Translations under genes and position numbers: made by a program | Shown: in pieces, positions 1-7,473 of the stretch | How the letters are laid out: each line of letters opens with the position of its first letter | Position numbering within the stretch: the first letter of the stretch is position 1 | Origin: Chloroflexota bacterium | Lineage (GTDB): Bacteria; Chloroflexota; Dehalococcoidia; SZUA-161; SpSt-899 | Direction of reading: 5' to 3' | Assembly: GCA_018725425.1 (NCBI GenBank) | Contig: QLUL01000010.1 | Location: 1 to 15,323 of the forward strand | Length of the DNA: 15,323 nucleotides | The notes under the pieces: model-generated | Database searches by the model: none | What the model saw: only the letters and a program-made list of their open reading frames with translations | Told to the model about the DNA's origin: nothing

Positions 1-1042
<1,042 letters not shown>

Positions 1043-1070
1043 CAGGAACAAGACGGAAACTCTGTCACCT

Positions 1071-1145
1071 CGCGGGGTGGAGCAGTGGAAGCTCGTCGGG
1101 CTCATAACCCGAAGGCCGTTGGTTCGAATCCAACCCCCGCTACCA
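1071..1145 (+). tRNA. Initiator tRNA-fMet (anticodon CAT)
   Basis: A full cloverleaf can be folded: acceptor stem 1071-1077 with the 3' strand ending just before ACCA, D stem GAGC/GCTC, anticodon CAT at 1103-1105, T arm GTTGG-TTCGAAT-CCAAC. Two marks identify it as the initiator rather than an elongator: three G:C pairs (GGG/CCC) at the base of the anticodon stem, and an unpaired first position (C1 opposite U72; C1:A72 in E. coli). The D loop has only seven bases, making the gene 75 nt with the 3' CCA encoded. It lies about 28 bp after 23S, so it is probably co-transcribed with it. Confidence 0.95.
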
Positions 1146-1151
1146 AAGGCT

Positions 1152-1185
1152 AAAAATGCCCCTCAAATGCAAGAGGGGCATTTTT
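1152..1185 (+). terminator. Rho-independent terminator of the 23S-tRNA-fMet unit
   Basis: A perfect 13-bp stem (1152-1164 with 1173-1185) closes an 8-base loop. It has a GC-rich core (TGCCCCTC/GAGGGGCA) and five A:T pairs at the base, so the 3' arm supplies the T tract and, in reverse, an A/T-flanked stem. A second, weaker inverted repeat (TTGGGCTT 1190-1197 with AAGCCCAA 1215-1222) follows at once. Nothing gene-like is seen between here and 1363. Confidence 0.9.
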
Positions 1186-1300
1186 AATTTTGGGCTTTGT
1201 CTCAAAGTCGGGGCAAGCCCAATTCTTCACCTATCTGTTAGTTCCTAGTTCGTTTAACAGTCGTGTGTCAAGTTTATGCTCCTTCTTCTCGCAGCCCGAT

Positions 1301-1329
1301 TTGCTTTGTTCGGCATGATGTATTAAACT
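1301..1329 (+). promoter_or_regulatory. Possible promoter for the acyl-CoA dehydrogenase/leu cluster
   Basis: TTGCTT (1301-1306) and TAAACT (1324-1329) are separated by 17 bp, each matching four of six bases of the housekeeping consensus. The predicted start near 1336 gives a short leader before the GTG at 1363. The assignment is weak and rests on position and spacing. Confidence 0.3.
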
Positions 1330-1362
1330 AATAAGCAGTCAGCATGAAAGGGGAGACGAGAG

Positions 1363-2509
1363 GTGGATTTTCGATTAACGGAAGAACAACAGTTGATCAA
1401 GGACATGGCTCGAAAGTTTGCCGATAAAGTCGTTGCACCCCGAGCAGAAGAGATGGAGGCAAGCGGTAAATATCCTTACGACATCATGTCCCAGATGAGC
1501 GAGCTGGGGATGATGGGTATCCCATTTCCGTGAAGAGTATGGCGGAAGCGGCGGTGATTGGGTCTCCATGAACATATGTACGGAGGAAATCTCCCGGGGT
1601 AACCTCAGTTTAGGGGTGTTACTCGATGTGACCACCCTGGTTGGCGAAGAACTCTTCCAATTCGGCACTGAAGAACAGAAGCGAAAGTGGCTCGTTCCCA
1701 TCGCCCGGGGTGAGAAGGTCGGGGCCTTTGGCCTCACCGAAGCGGAGGCAGGTTCCGATGCCGGCGCCACCAGGACCACCGCTGTGCCTGACGGAGATGA
1801 ATGGGTGATCAATGGTACCAAACAGTTCATTACCAGCATCGGGCTCGACAATGCTTCGATCGTGGTCATTACTGCTCGCACCAAGACAAGGGGGATAGGG
1901 AAAGGGGATGTTATAAATACCTTCATCGTACCTAAGAACAGCCCTGGATTTACCCTGGGGAAGAAATACGACAAGATGGCATTGACCCACTCGGCTACCC
2001 ACGAATGCATTTTTGAGGAGTGTCGTCTCCCGAAGGATAATTTCTTGGGTAAAGAAGGCAAGGGGTTTTCACAACACCTGGCGGCGCTGCAAACCGGTCG
2101 TATAAGCATCGGAGCCTGCAGCGTAGGCTTAGCCCAGGCATGTTTCGAGGCCGCCCTCAAGTATGCCAGAGAGAGGGTTCAATTCGGAAAACCGATTTAC
2201 AGTTACCAGGGGGTTTCTTTCAAACTGGCCGATATGGCGATGCACATTGAGCTGGCGCGAACCATGGTCCTTAAGGCAGCATGGCTGAAAGACAATAACC
2301 TGCCGCATGCGCTGGAAGCATCATATGCCAAGCTTTATGCCTCCGAGATGTGTGAGAAGTGCGCCAGCGATGCGGTCCAGATCCACGGCGGGTATGGCTT
2401 GATGAACGAGTACCCCGTCTCGCGCTACTACAAGCAGTGTAAAGCCTTACAGATCGTCGAGGGAACGTCCGAGATACAACGCATCGTTATCAGTCGGAAC
2501 CTGGGGTAA
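1363..2509 (+). pseudogene. Acyl-CoA dehydrogenase gene (first copy), split by a one-base frameshift
   Basis: This encodes an FAD-dependent acyl-CoA dehydrogenase of about 381 residues, the usual family length, if one base is skipped. The 5' frame starts at GTG 1363 behind a purine-rich leader (AGGGGAGACGAGAG-like), gives MDFRLTEEQQLIKDMARKF, and stops at TGA 1531-1533 after PFP. The family motif continues at once in the +1 frame from 1532 (EEYGGSGGDW), then LTEAEAGSDAGA (FAD/substrate loop), RVQFGKPI, QIHGGYG and IVEGTSEIQ, whose Glu is the usual catalytic base in the butyryl/short-chain group. It matches the short/branched-chain group in general style; substrate cannot be told. An internal ATG at 1568 would yield a protein lacking the N-terminal helical domain. 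leuD follows 24 bp later. Whether the shift is biological or a sequencing error is open. Confidence 0.85.
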
Positions 2510-2533
2510 TGCGATAACGATCAGGAGGTTAGA

Positions 2534-3046
2534 TTGAAACTGTGCGGTAGGGTTCACAAATATGGCGCCAACGTCAATACCGATGCTATCATTCCGGCGC
2601 GGTATCTCAATGTTTCCCACCCGGCGGAGCTCGCCAGACATTGCCTGGAGGATGTAGACCCTGATTTTGTTAAGCGAGTGCGGCCAGGCGATATGATTGT
2701 GGCTACCACCAACTTCGGTAGTGGCTCATCTCGCGAGCATGCCCCGCTGGCCATTAAGGCATCGGGGGTGAGTTGTGTAATAGCTCAGAGCTTCGCAGGC
2801 ATTTTCTTCCGCAATGCTATCAACATCGGCCTGCCGATTCTGGAGTGCACCGAGGCTGCGGAGAGAGCCGAGCCCGATGATGTTCTGGAGGTGGAGCTTG
2901 CCAGCGGAGAGATCAAGAATATCACCAGGGGTATCGCCTTCAAGGCGGAGCCGTATCCCGATTTTATGCTGGAGTTGATCTCGGCGGGAGGGCTGGTTGA
3001 GCATACCAGGAGGAAACTGGGAATATCTGTGAGTATTGAGTATTGA
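2534..3046 (+). CDS. leuD: 3-isopropylmalate dehydratase small subunit (LeuD, homoaconitase-like type)
   Basis: This is the small (swivel-domain) subunit that pairs with LeuC to isomerise 2-isopropylmalate to 3-isopropylmalate in leucine biosynthesis. At 170 residues it has the short LeuD form typical of archaea and many anaerobes, not the roughly 200-residue E. coli form. Visible motifs are KYGANVNTDAIIPARYL near the N-terminus, NFGSGSSREHAP (residues about 56-67), and AQSFAGIFFRNAINIGLP. The start is TTG 2534, chosen because a strong AGGAGG (2523-2528) lies five bases upstream and the family N-terminus (MKLxGRVHKYG) begins there. Its LeuC partner is over 6 kb downstream. The last codons run into heptamer-repeat sequence (GAGTATT twice), so the C-terminal SVSIEY tail may be repeat-derived. 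A homoaconitase-like or citramalate role cannot be excluded. Confidence 0.93.
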   Translation: MKLCGRVHKYGANVNTDAIIPARYLNVSHPAELARHCLEDVDPDFVKRVRPGDMIVATTNFGSGSSREHAPLAIKASGVSCVIAQSFAGIFFRNAINIGLPILECTEAAERAEPDDVLEVELASGEIKNITRGIAFKAEPYPDFMLELISAGGLVEHTRRKLGISVSIEY

Positions 3047-3047
3047 G
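3031..3047 (+). repeat. Heptamer tandem repeat (GAGTATT, 2.4 copies)
   Basis: GAGTATT occurs at 3031-3037 and 3038-3044, followed by GAG. It overlaps the stop codon of leuD. It shares the 7-bp period of the other arrays in the window. Confidence 0.6.
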
Positions 3048-3066
3048 GAGGGGGAAGGGGGTGGCC

Positions 3067-3087
3067 TCAAAACTCAGAACTCTAAAC
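3067..3087 (+). repeat. Heptamer tandem repeat (TCWRAAC, 3 copies)
   Basis: Three degenerate 7-bp units, TCAAAAC, TCAGAAC and TCTAAAC, fill the spacer between leuD and the acyl-CoA synthetase gene. Confidence 0.6.
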
Positions 3088-3110
3088 TTGACTGAAAGGA
3101 GTTGTCTTAC

Positions 3111-4547
3111 ATGCGCAAATCTGACCAACACTTTCTCGATCCATTTTTCAATGCCCGGAGTGTGGCCATAGTCGGGGCGACGCTGAATCCCATGAAGCTG
3201 AACCATCAGTTGACGGAGAACCTGGTGCGGCTGGGCTATAGCGGCAGGTTATACCCCGTTAATCGGAACTCCACCGAGATATCGGGATTGCCGGCTTTCG
3301 CCAGCGTGGGAAATGTACCGGGGGAGATAGACCTTGTCGTAATTTCGGTTCCTTTTCCGGCTGTTCTTGGCGTTGTCCGGGAGTGTGTCGAGAAGGGCGT
3401 CAAGAGGATTGCTATCGTGTCAGGCGGATTCTCGGAGGCCGGGGCGGAGGGGGAGAGGCTGCAGCGAGAAATCCTGAACCTCGCCCAGCAGAACGGCGTG
3501 CGAATTCTTGGTCCAAATACCCTCAGCCCGATCAATACGGAGAACAAACTGGCAATCAGCTTTCACCCCTGCAAGGAGGCGAAGAGGGGTGGGCTCTCCT
3601 TCATCTCGCAATCGGGCTTGTACGACTACAAGCTTCATTGGTTGCTTGGTTGTGTGGGAATTTGTAAGATACTCGATCTGGGTAACAAGATGGACATTAA
3701 CGAAGTTGATGCCCTGGAGTATCTTGGTGAGGATGTTGATACCCGGGTAATAGCGATGCATATGGAAACCATCAGGGGTGATGGCAGGAGGTTTATGGCG
3801 GCCCTCAAGAATGCCTGTAGCAAGAAGCCGGTGATAATACTCAAATCTGGCAGGACGACTTCTGGTTCTCGAGCGGCTGCCTCCCATACCGGGTCATTGG
3901 CTCGAGAGAACGATGTGGTAGTAGATAACCTCTTCAGGCAGGCCGGGGCGATTCGGGTTCAGAACCTGGAGGAATTATTTGGCTTCGCCAAGGCTTTTGA
4001 GTTTCTGACTCCGCCGAGTGACAATCGGGCCGCCATAGTTAGTATCTCCGGCGGTGAGGGTGTCATCGCTACCGATGCCTGCGAGCAATACGGTTTTCGC
4101 CTGGCACAGTTCAACGAGGAGACACGTAGCAGGTTGAAACGAATCTCTCCCCCGTGGGACATGCCACTCAATCCTTTTGACCTTGGTGTTGCCATACAGT
4201 TTCATGATCGCAACCCTGCTGATTTGTTGGCCGCATTCGGCTCTATCCTGGATGATGCGGGTGTAGATTGCCTGGTGGTGCAATCGCCATCGCCCATGTT
4301 CCTGGGAATGGCAGCCATGGTGTTGCCATCTGCCGTGGTTTCGTTGATGGATGGTGTTGTGAATGGATTTGCCATGTTCAAGGAAAAGGGAAAACCGGTG
4401 ATCCTGTGGCGGTCCACGATGGATAGCATGGAGGACGAGTTCGTGAGGAAACTGGAGCTGCGCCGCATACCGGTGTTTGCCACATCGGAAGAGGCGATGA
4501 AGGTGCTAGGTGCTTTGCTGACCTACCAGAAGCGGCAATCGGAGTAA
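3111..4547 (+). CDS. NDP-forming acyl-CoA synthetase, alpha-type subunit (CoA-binding and ligase domains)
   Basis: This 478-residue protein resembles the alpha subunit of ADP-forming acetate/acyl-CoA ligases, which convert acyl-CoA, ADP and phosphate to free acid, CoA and ATP. It has an N-terminal CoA-binding Rossmann domain (FFNARSVAIVGA, then YPVNRN and IDLVVISVP), a succinyl-CoA-ligase-like flavodoxin domain (ISQSG, LGNKMDINEVDALEYL, ETIRGDGRRF), and the phospho-histidine loop SHTGSLA, with His259 where the family has its phosphorylated His. The start is ATG 3111, with AGGAG at 3097-3101 nine bases upstream; the in-frame TTG at 3102 lies inside that spacing. The ATP-grasp beta subunit is absent from the protein and from the window, so a partner must be encoded elsewhere. 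The family GPNC motif reads GPNT here. Substrate is unknown. Confidence 0.88.
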   Translation: MRKSDQHFLDPFFNARSVAIVGATLNPMKLNHQLTENLVRLGYSGRLYPVNRNSTEISGLPAFASVGNVPGEIDLVVISVPFPAVLGVVRECVEKGVKRIAIVSGGFSEAGAEGERLQREILNLAQQNGVRILGPNTLSPINTENKLAISFHPCKEAKRGGLSFISQSGLYDYKLHWLLGCVGICKILDLGNKMDINEVDALEYLGEDVDTRVIAMHMETIRGDGRRFMAALKNACSKKPVIILKSGRTTSGSRAAASHTGSLARENDVVVDNLFRQAGAIRVQNLEELFGFAKAFEFLTPPSDNRAAIVSISGGEGVIATDACEQYGFRLAQFNEETRSRLKRISPPWDMPLNPFDLGVAIQFHDRNPADLLAAFGSILDDAGVDCLVVQSPSPMFLGMAAMVLPSAVVSLMDGVVNGFAMFKEKGKPVILWRSTMDSMEDEFVRKLELRRIPVFATSEEAMKVLGALLTYQKRQSE

Positions 4548-4586
4548 ACCCTCATGGGCGACTGCCCACCAACGAGTCATGAAAAC

Positions 4587-4643
4587 GTAGCGCGGGGGCT
4601 TGTCCCCCGCCACACCCTTGCCGAGGATAAACCTCGGTGCTAC
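4587..4643 (+). repeat. 57-bp double-hairpin intergenic repeat, full copy 1
   Basis: The element is bounded by GTAGC and GCTAC and contains two hairpins: GCGGGGG (4592-4598)/CCCCCGC (4604-4610) with loop CTTGT, and CCGAGG (4621-4626)/CCTCGG (4632-4637) with loop ATAAA, joined by CACACCCTTG. It lies in the 151-bp spacer before leuB. A copy in the opposite orientation at 7390-7446 matches at 55 of 57 positions. It has no coding capacity and looks like a REP/MITE-type non-autonomous repeat. Confidence 0.85.
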
Positions 4644-4698
4644 ATAGTGGAGCTACTTTCGGAACAAATGAGTGAGACCAGAGATAAGGAGATGTATA

Positions 4699-5790
4699 AT
4701 GCGATTCACTGTTGCGGTTTTGCCAGGGGATGGGGTGGGGCCAGAGGTGGCTGCCGAAGGCGTCAGGGTCATGAAGAGGGTGGGTGAGAGGTTTGGGCAC
4801 GAATTCGATCTGCACTATGGCGACATCGGCGGGGCCTCCATCGACAAGCATGGCTTAGCCCTGACTCCAGAGACCCTGAAGATGTGTAAACGGTGCGATG
4901 CGGTTTATCTTGTGGCGGTGGGGGGGCCTAAGTGGGACGACCCGCTGGCTAAAGTGCGCCCGGAGGATGGCCTTCTCGGGCTGCGCAAGGGATTGGGGCT
5001 CTTTGCTAATCTGCGGCCGGTGAAGGTCTTTCCCATGCTGGTAGATTCCAGCAATCTCAAGCCAGATGTGGTAAGGGGAGTGGATTTGGTATTCGTGCGC
5101 GAGCTCACCGGCGGGCTCTATTTTGGCAAGCCTAAGAAAAGGTGGGAAACTCCACGGGGCCGCCGGGCGGTTGACACCCTGGCTTACTCGGAGAGGGAGA
5201 TCGAACGCATTCTCAGGGTGGGCTTTGAGATTGCCAGAACTCGGCGCAAGAAGTTAACCTCGGTGGACAAGGCCAACGTACTGGAATCGTCGCGACTCTG
5301 GCGACAGATTGCCACCGAGATCGCCTCAGGGTATCCTGATGTGGAATTGGAGCACCAGCTCGTTGATTCCTGTGCCATGCGATTGATCCAGCGCCCTGCC
5401 GATTTCGATGTCCTGGTCACCGAGAATATGTTCGGCGATATCCTGACCGACGAAGCCTCGATGCTGGCGGGATCGATGGGGATGCTGCCTTCGGCCAGCC
5501 TGGCAGGGGTGCCTCGCGGTGGAGTCTCCCGGGCTTTCGGCATGTACGAGCCGATTCACGGCAGTGCCCCCCGGCGGGCGGGGCAGAACATCGCCAATCC
5601 TATCGCTGCTATCTTGAGTTGCGCCCTGATGCTGCGCTATTCCTTTGGCTTATTGGGGGAGGCCGAGGCAGTGGAGGGGGCAGTGAATCGGGTTCTGGAG
5701 GAGGGTTATCGTACCTTCGACATCATGGTTGAAGGAATGAAGAAAATTGGGACAAGGGAGATGGGAGAGCTTATTGCGGAGAGAATTTGA
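4699..5790 (+). CDS. leuB: 3-isopropylmalate dehydrogenase
   Basis: LeuB is the NAD-dependent enzyme that oxidises and decarboxylates 3-isopropylmalate to 2-oxoisocaproate, the third dedicated step of leucine synthesis. The 363-residue protein has full family length. It shows VLPGDGVGPEV at the N-terminus, GPKWDDP and LRKGLGLFANLRPVKVFP (substrate-specificity region), VRELTGGLYFGKP, the metal/substrate segment SVDKANVLESSRLWR, and ENMFGDILTDEASMLAGSMG followed by YEPIHGSAP (NAD-binding side). ATG 4699 is chosen because AGGAG (4688-4692) lies six bases upstream and the family N-terminus starts there; the upstream in-frame GTG at 4672 would add nine unconserved residues. It is separated from the preceding gene by the 57-bp repeat. 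The LeuB-specific ELTGG motif favours LeuB over isocitrate or homoisocitrate dehydrogenase. Confidence 0.96.
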   Translation: MRFTVAVLPGDGVGPEVAAEGVRVMKRVGERFGHEFDLHYGDIGGASIDKHGLALTPETLKMCKRCDAVYLVAVGGPKWDDPLAKVRPEDGLLGLRKGLGLFANLRPVKVFPMLVDSSNLKPDVVRGVDLVFVRELTGGLYFGKPKKRWETPRGRRAVDTLAYSEREIERILRVGFEIARTRRKKLTSVDKANVLESSRLWRQIATEIASGYPDVELEHQLVDSCAMRLIQRPADFDVLVTENMFGDILTDEASMLAGSMGMLPSASLAGVPRGGVSRAFGMYEPIHGSAPRRAGQNIANPIAAILSCALMLRYSFGLLGEAEAVEGAVNRVLEEGYRTFDIMVEGMKKIGTREMGELIAERI

Positions 5791-5792
5791 GC

Positions 5793-5814
5793 ATTGGATA
5801 AACCCCGGCGCTAC
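5793..5814 (+). repeat. Degenerate half copy of the 57-bp repeat
   Basis: GGATAAAC-C-CCGGCGCTAC resembles the right-hand hairpin and terminus of the 57-bp element, with substitutions that weaken the stem. It starts two bases after the leuB stop codon. Confidence 0.5.
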
Positions 5815-5850
5815 GATATGCTTATAAGAAACTGTTGAAAGGAGTGGAAA

Positions 5851-7012
5851 ATGGACTTTGGGTTCACCGAAGAACAGACGATGCTGCAAAGCCTGGCGCG
5901 GGACTTTGCCCAGGGCGAGATTGCCCCCACTGTCGAGGAAGACGAGAGGAACCATGTTTACAACGAGGCAATCGTTAAGAAGATGGCTGAGCTCGGCTTT
6001 TTCGGCTGCATTGCACCGGAAAAATACGACGGCAATGAGATGGGATATCTGGCAGCTACCCTGATGACCATGGAGGTGGGCAAGGAAAGCCCCTCTTACG
6101 GGGTTGCCTTCAACTTGCAGATGAATGCCATCCAGAGTGTGTTACTGGCATGTTGGTAGTGAAGAGCAGCGCGAGAGATATATTCCCCCGCTTATTAAGG
6201 CTGAGGATTCCGGGTGTTTCGCCCTGACCGAGGCGGATACCGGCTCGGATGTGGCCTCGATGAAGACCACGGCTAAGGAGGTGGATGACGGCTACATCCT
6301 GAACGGAAACAAGATGTGGATATCCGGTGTGCCTAATGCGACCATTGGTCTCATTTACGCCATGACCGATCGGGAGAAAAAGCATCGGGGAATGTCGGCC
6401 TTCATGGTTGACATGAACTCCCCTGGAATCGAACAGCGGGCGATCCCGGACAAATTAGGGCTTCACAGCTCTCCCACGGGGGAGATCTCCTTTGAGGAGG
6501 TGAAGATTCCCAGGAACGCCCTGGTGGGCAAGATTGGTGATGGCTTCAAGATCGCCATGTTTATGCTCGACAGAACGCGTCTTTCATGTGCGGCGCGGGC
6601 GGCCGGGGTGGCTGAAAAGTGTTTTGACCTTTCCCGGCAGTATGCCAATGAAAGGACTCAGTTTGGTCAGCCGATCATTGAGTTTCAGATGATCCAGGAT
6701 CAGTTGGCCAGAATGTGGTGTGAGCATGAGGCGGCCAAACTTCTAGTATTGAGGGCTGCCTGGATGATGGATAACCTGGAGAAGATGGGGGGCAGGGCAA
6801 CGCTTCACATCTCTACTGCAAAATATTATGGCGCCGAAGCCGCAGTTATGGCGGCCAACGAGGCGACGAAGTTATATGCCTCCTACGGTTACAGCGCAGA
6901 GTATCCCATAGAACGCTATTACAGAGACGCTAAATCCTACCAGATCGTTGAGGGAACCTCGAATATCCAGAAGATTATCATTGCCCGAAATTTCATTGAA
7001 AAGAGGGAGTAA
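5851..7012 (+). pseudogene. Acyl-CoA dehydrogenase gene (second copy), split by a one-base frameshift
   Basis: This second acyl-CoA dehydrogenase would have about 386 residues if one base is skipped. The 5' frame starts at ATG 5851 with AAAGGAG (5838-5844) six bases upstream, and stops at TAG 6157-6159 after LLACW. The family sequence resumes in the +1 frame: SEEQRERYIPPL, LTEADTGSDVASMKTT, GLHSSPTGEISFEEVKIP, RLSCAARAAGVA, ERTQFGQPI, YGYSAEYPIERYYRDAK and IVEGTSNIQ with its candidate catalytic Glu. Deleting one T in TGTTGG (6151-6156) would restore the conserved G-S-E-E-Q, so an inserted T there is the simplest explanation. It is clearly diverged from the first copy, not a recent duplicate. 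The ASMKTT and SPTGE features recall glutaryl-CoA/cyclic-acyl-CoA dehydrogenases, but the substrate is unknown. Confidence 0.85.
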
Positions 7013-7013
7013 C

Positions 7014-7041
7014 ACTTGCCGAGGATAAACCTCGGCGCTAC
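7014..7041 (+). repeat. Half copy of the 57-bp repeat, left of SRP RNA
   Basis: The right half of the element (linker end, CCGAGG-ATAAA-CCTCGG hairpin, GCTAC terminus) directly follows the stop codon of the second acyl-CoA dehydrogenase. Positions 7018-7041 are the inverse complement of 7390-7413 with one mismatch. Confidence 0.8.
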
Positions 7042-7067
7042 TTAAAACTTAAAACTTAAAACTTAAA
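7040..7067 (+). repeat. Heptamer tandem repeat (ACTTAAA, 4 perfect copies)
   Basis: Four exact copies of ACTTAAA abut the half-copy 57-bp element, overlapping its last two bases, and end 12 bp before the -35 box of the SRP RNA promoter. Confidence 0.85.
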
Positions 7068-7078
7068 GGCGATAGGCA

Positions 7079-7108
7079 TTGACAGAGACCTGGTGGAAGC
7101 GGTAGCAT
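7079..7108 (+). promoter_or_regulatory. Promoter of the SRP RNA gene
   Basis: A consensus -35 TTGACA (7079-7084) is followed after 18 bp by TAGCAT (7103-7108), four of six matches to TATAAT. The predicted start at about 7115 coincides with the 5' end of the SRP RNA fold, which supports both calls. Confidence 0.7.
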
Positions 7109-7114
7109 CATATT

Positions 7115-7386
7115 GGGGTCGTGCTAGGCGGGGAGTTAGCGGTGCCCTGAACCCGAGATCCGCTGTAGCGGGGCTGAATTCCCGCTTGAGATCTGCAGTC
7201 TCTTGGTGCCGTCCTCATTAAGCGGTGTTGAAGGTTGGGTCCTGCGCGGCAGAGAGCTATGAACCCCGTCAGGTCCGGAAGGAAGCAGCGGTAAGTAGCC
7301 AACTCTGGGTGCCGCAGGGGTGCCTGGTCTGAGCTGGCTGATGTGGGCGAGCCAGGGGGCGAGAGCGAGGGCGGGTGCACGATCCC
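7115..7386 (+). ncRNA. ffs: Signal recognition particle RNA, large bacterial type with Alu domain
   Basis: This RNA binds Ffh and directs ribosomes making membrane proteins to the translocon. The Ffh-binding S-domain tip is unmistakable: GTCAGGTCCGGAAGGAAGCAGC around 7270-7290. The 5' part (GTGCTAGGCGGGGAGTTAGCGGTGCCCTG-like) and 3' part (GTGCCGCAGGGGTGCCTGG, then GGTGCACG) match the Bacillus subtilis scRNA plan. The ends pair as GTCGTGC near 7118-7124 with GCACGAT at 7377-7383. The length of about 272 nt fits the 6S-like Alu-containing form, unlike the short 4.5S RNA of proteobacteria. It is flanked by inverted copies of the 57-bp repeat. The boundaries are approximate to a few bases. Confidence 0.95.
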
Positions 7387-7389
7387 TAA

Positions 7390-7446
7390 GTAGCGCCGAG
7401 GTTTATCCTTGGCAAGGGTGTGGCGGGGGACAAGCCCCCGCGCTAC
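7390..7446 (-). repeat. 57-bp double-hairpin intergenic repeat, full copy 2 (inverted)
   Basis: This is the reverse complement of 4587-4643 with two differences in 57 positions. One of them opens a G:C pair to G:T in the smaller stem. It begins four bases after the SRP RNA and ends 16 bp before the leuA ribosome-binding site, so it could also act as the SRP RNA transcript's 3' structure. Confidence 0.85.
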
Positions 7447-7473
7447 TTGTCGCTGAGCATTGAGGAGAAGGAC

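Noticed and set aside
1375..2160. Minus-strand open frame of 261 codons opposite the first acyl-CoA dehydrogenase
   Set aside because: The plus strand encodes conserved acyl-CoA dehydrogenase motifs over the same span; the antisense product looks like no protein family.
4672..4698. Upstream GTG start for leuB
   Set aside because: It adds nine residues not found in the family and would place the good AGGAG at 4688 inside the gene.
7420..7473. Upstream GTG start for leuA
   Set aside because: It lies inside the 57-bp repeat; ATG 7474 has a well-spaced GAGGAG and matches the family N-terminus.
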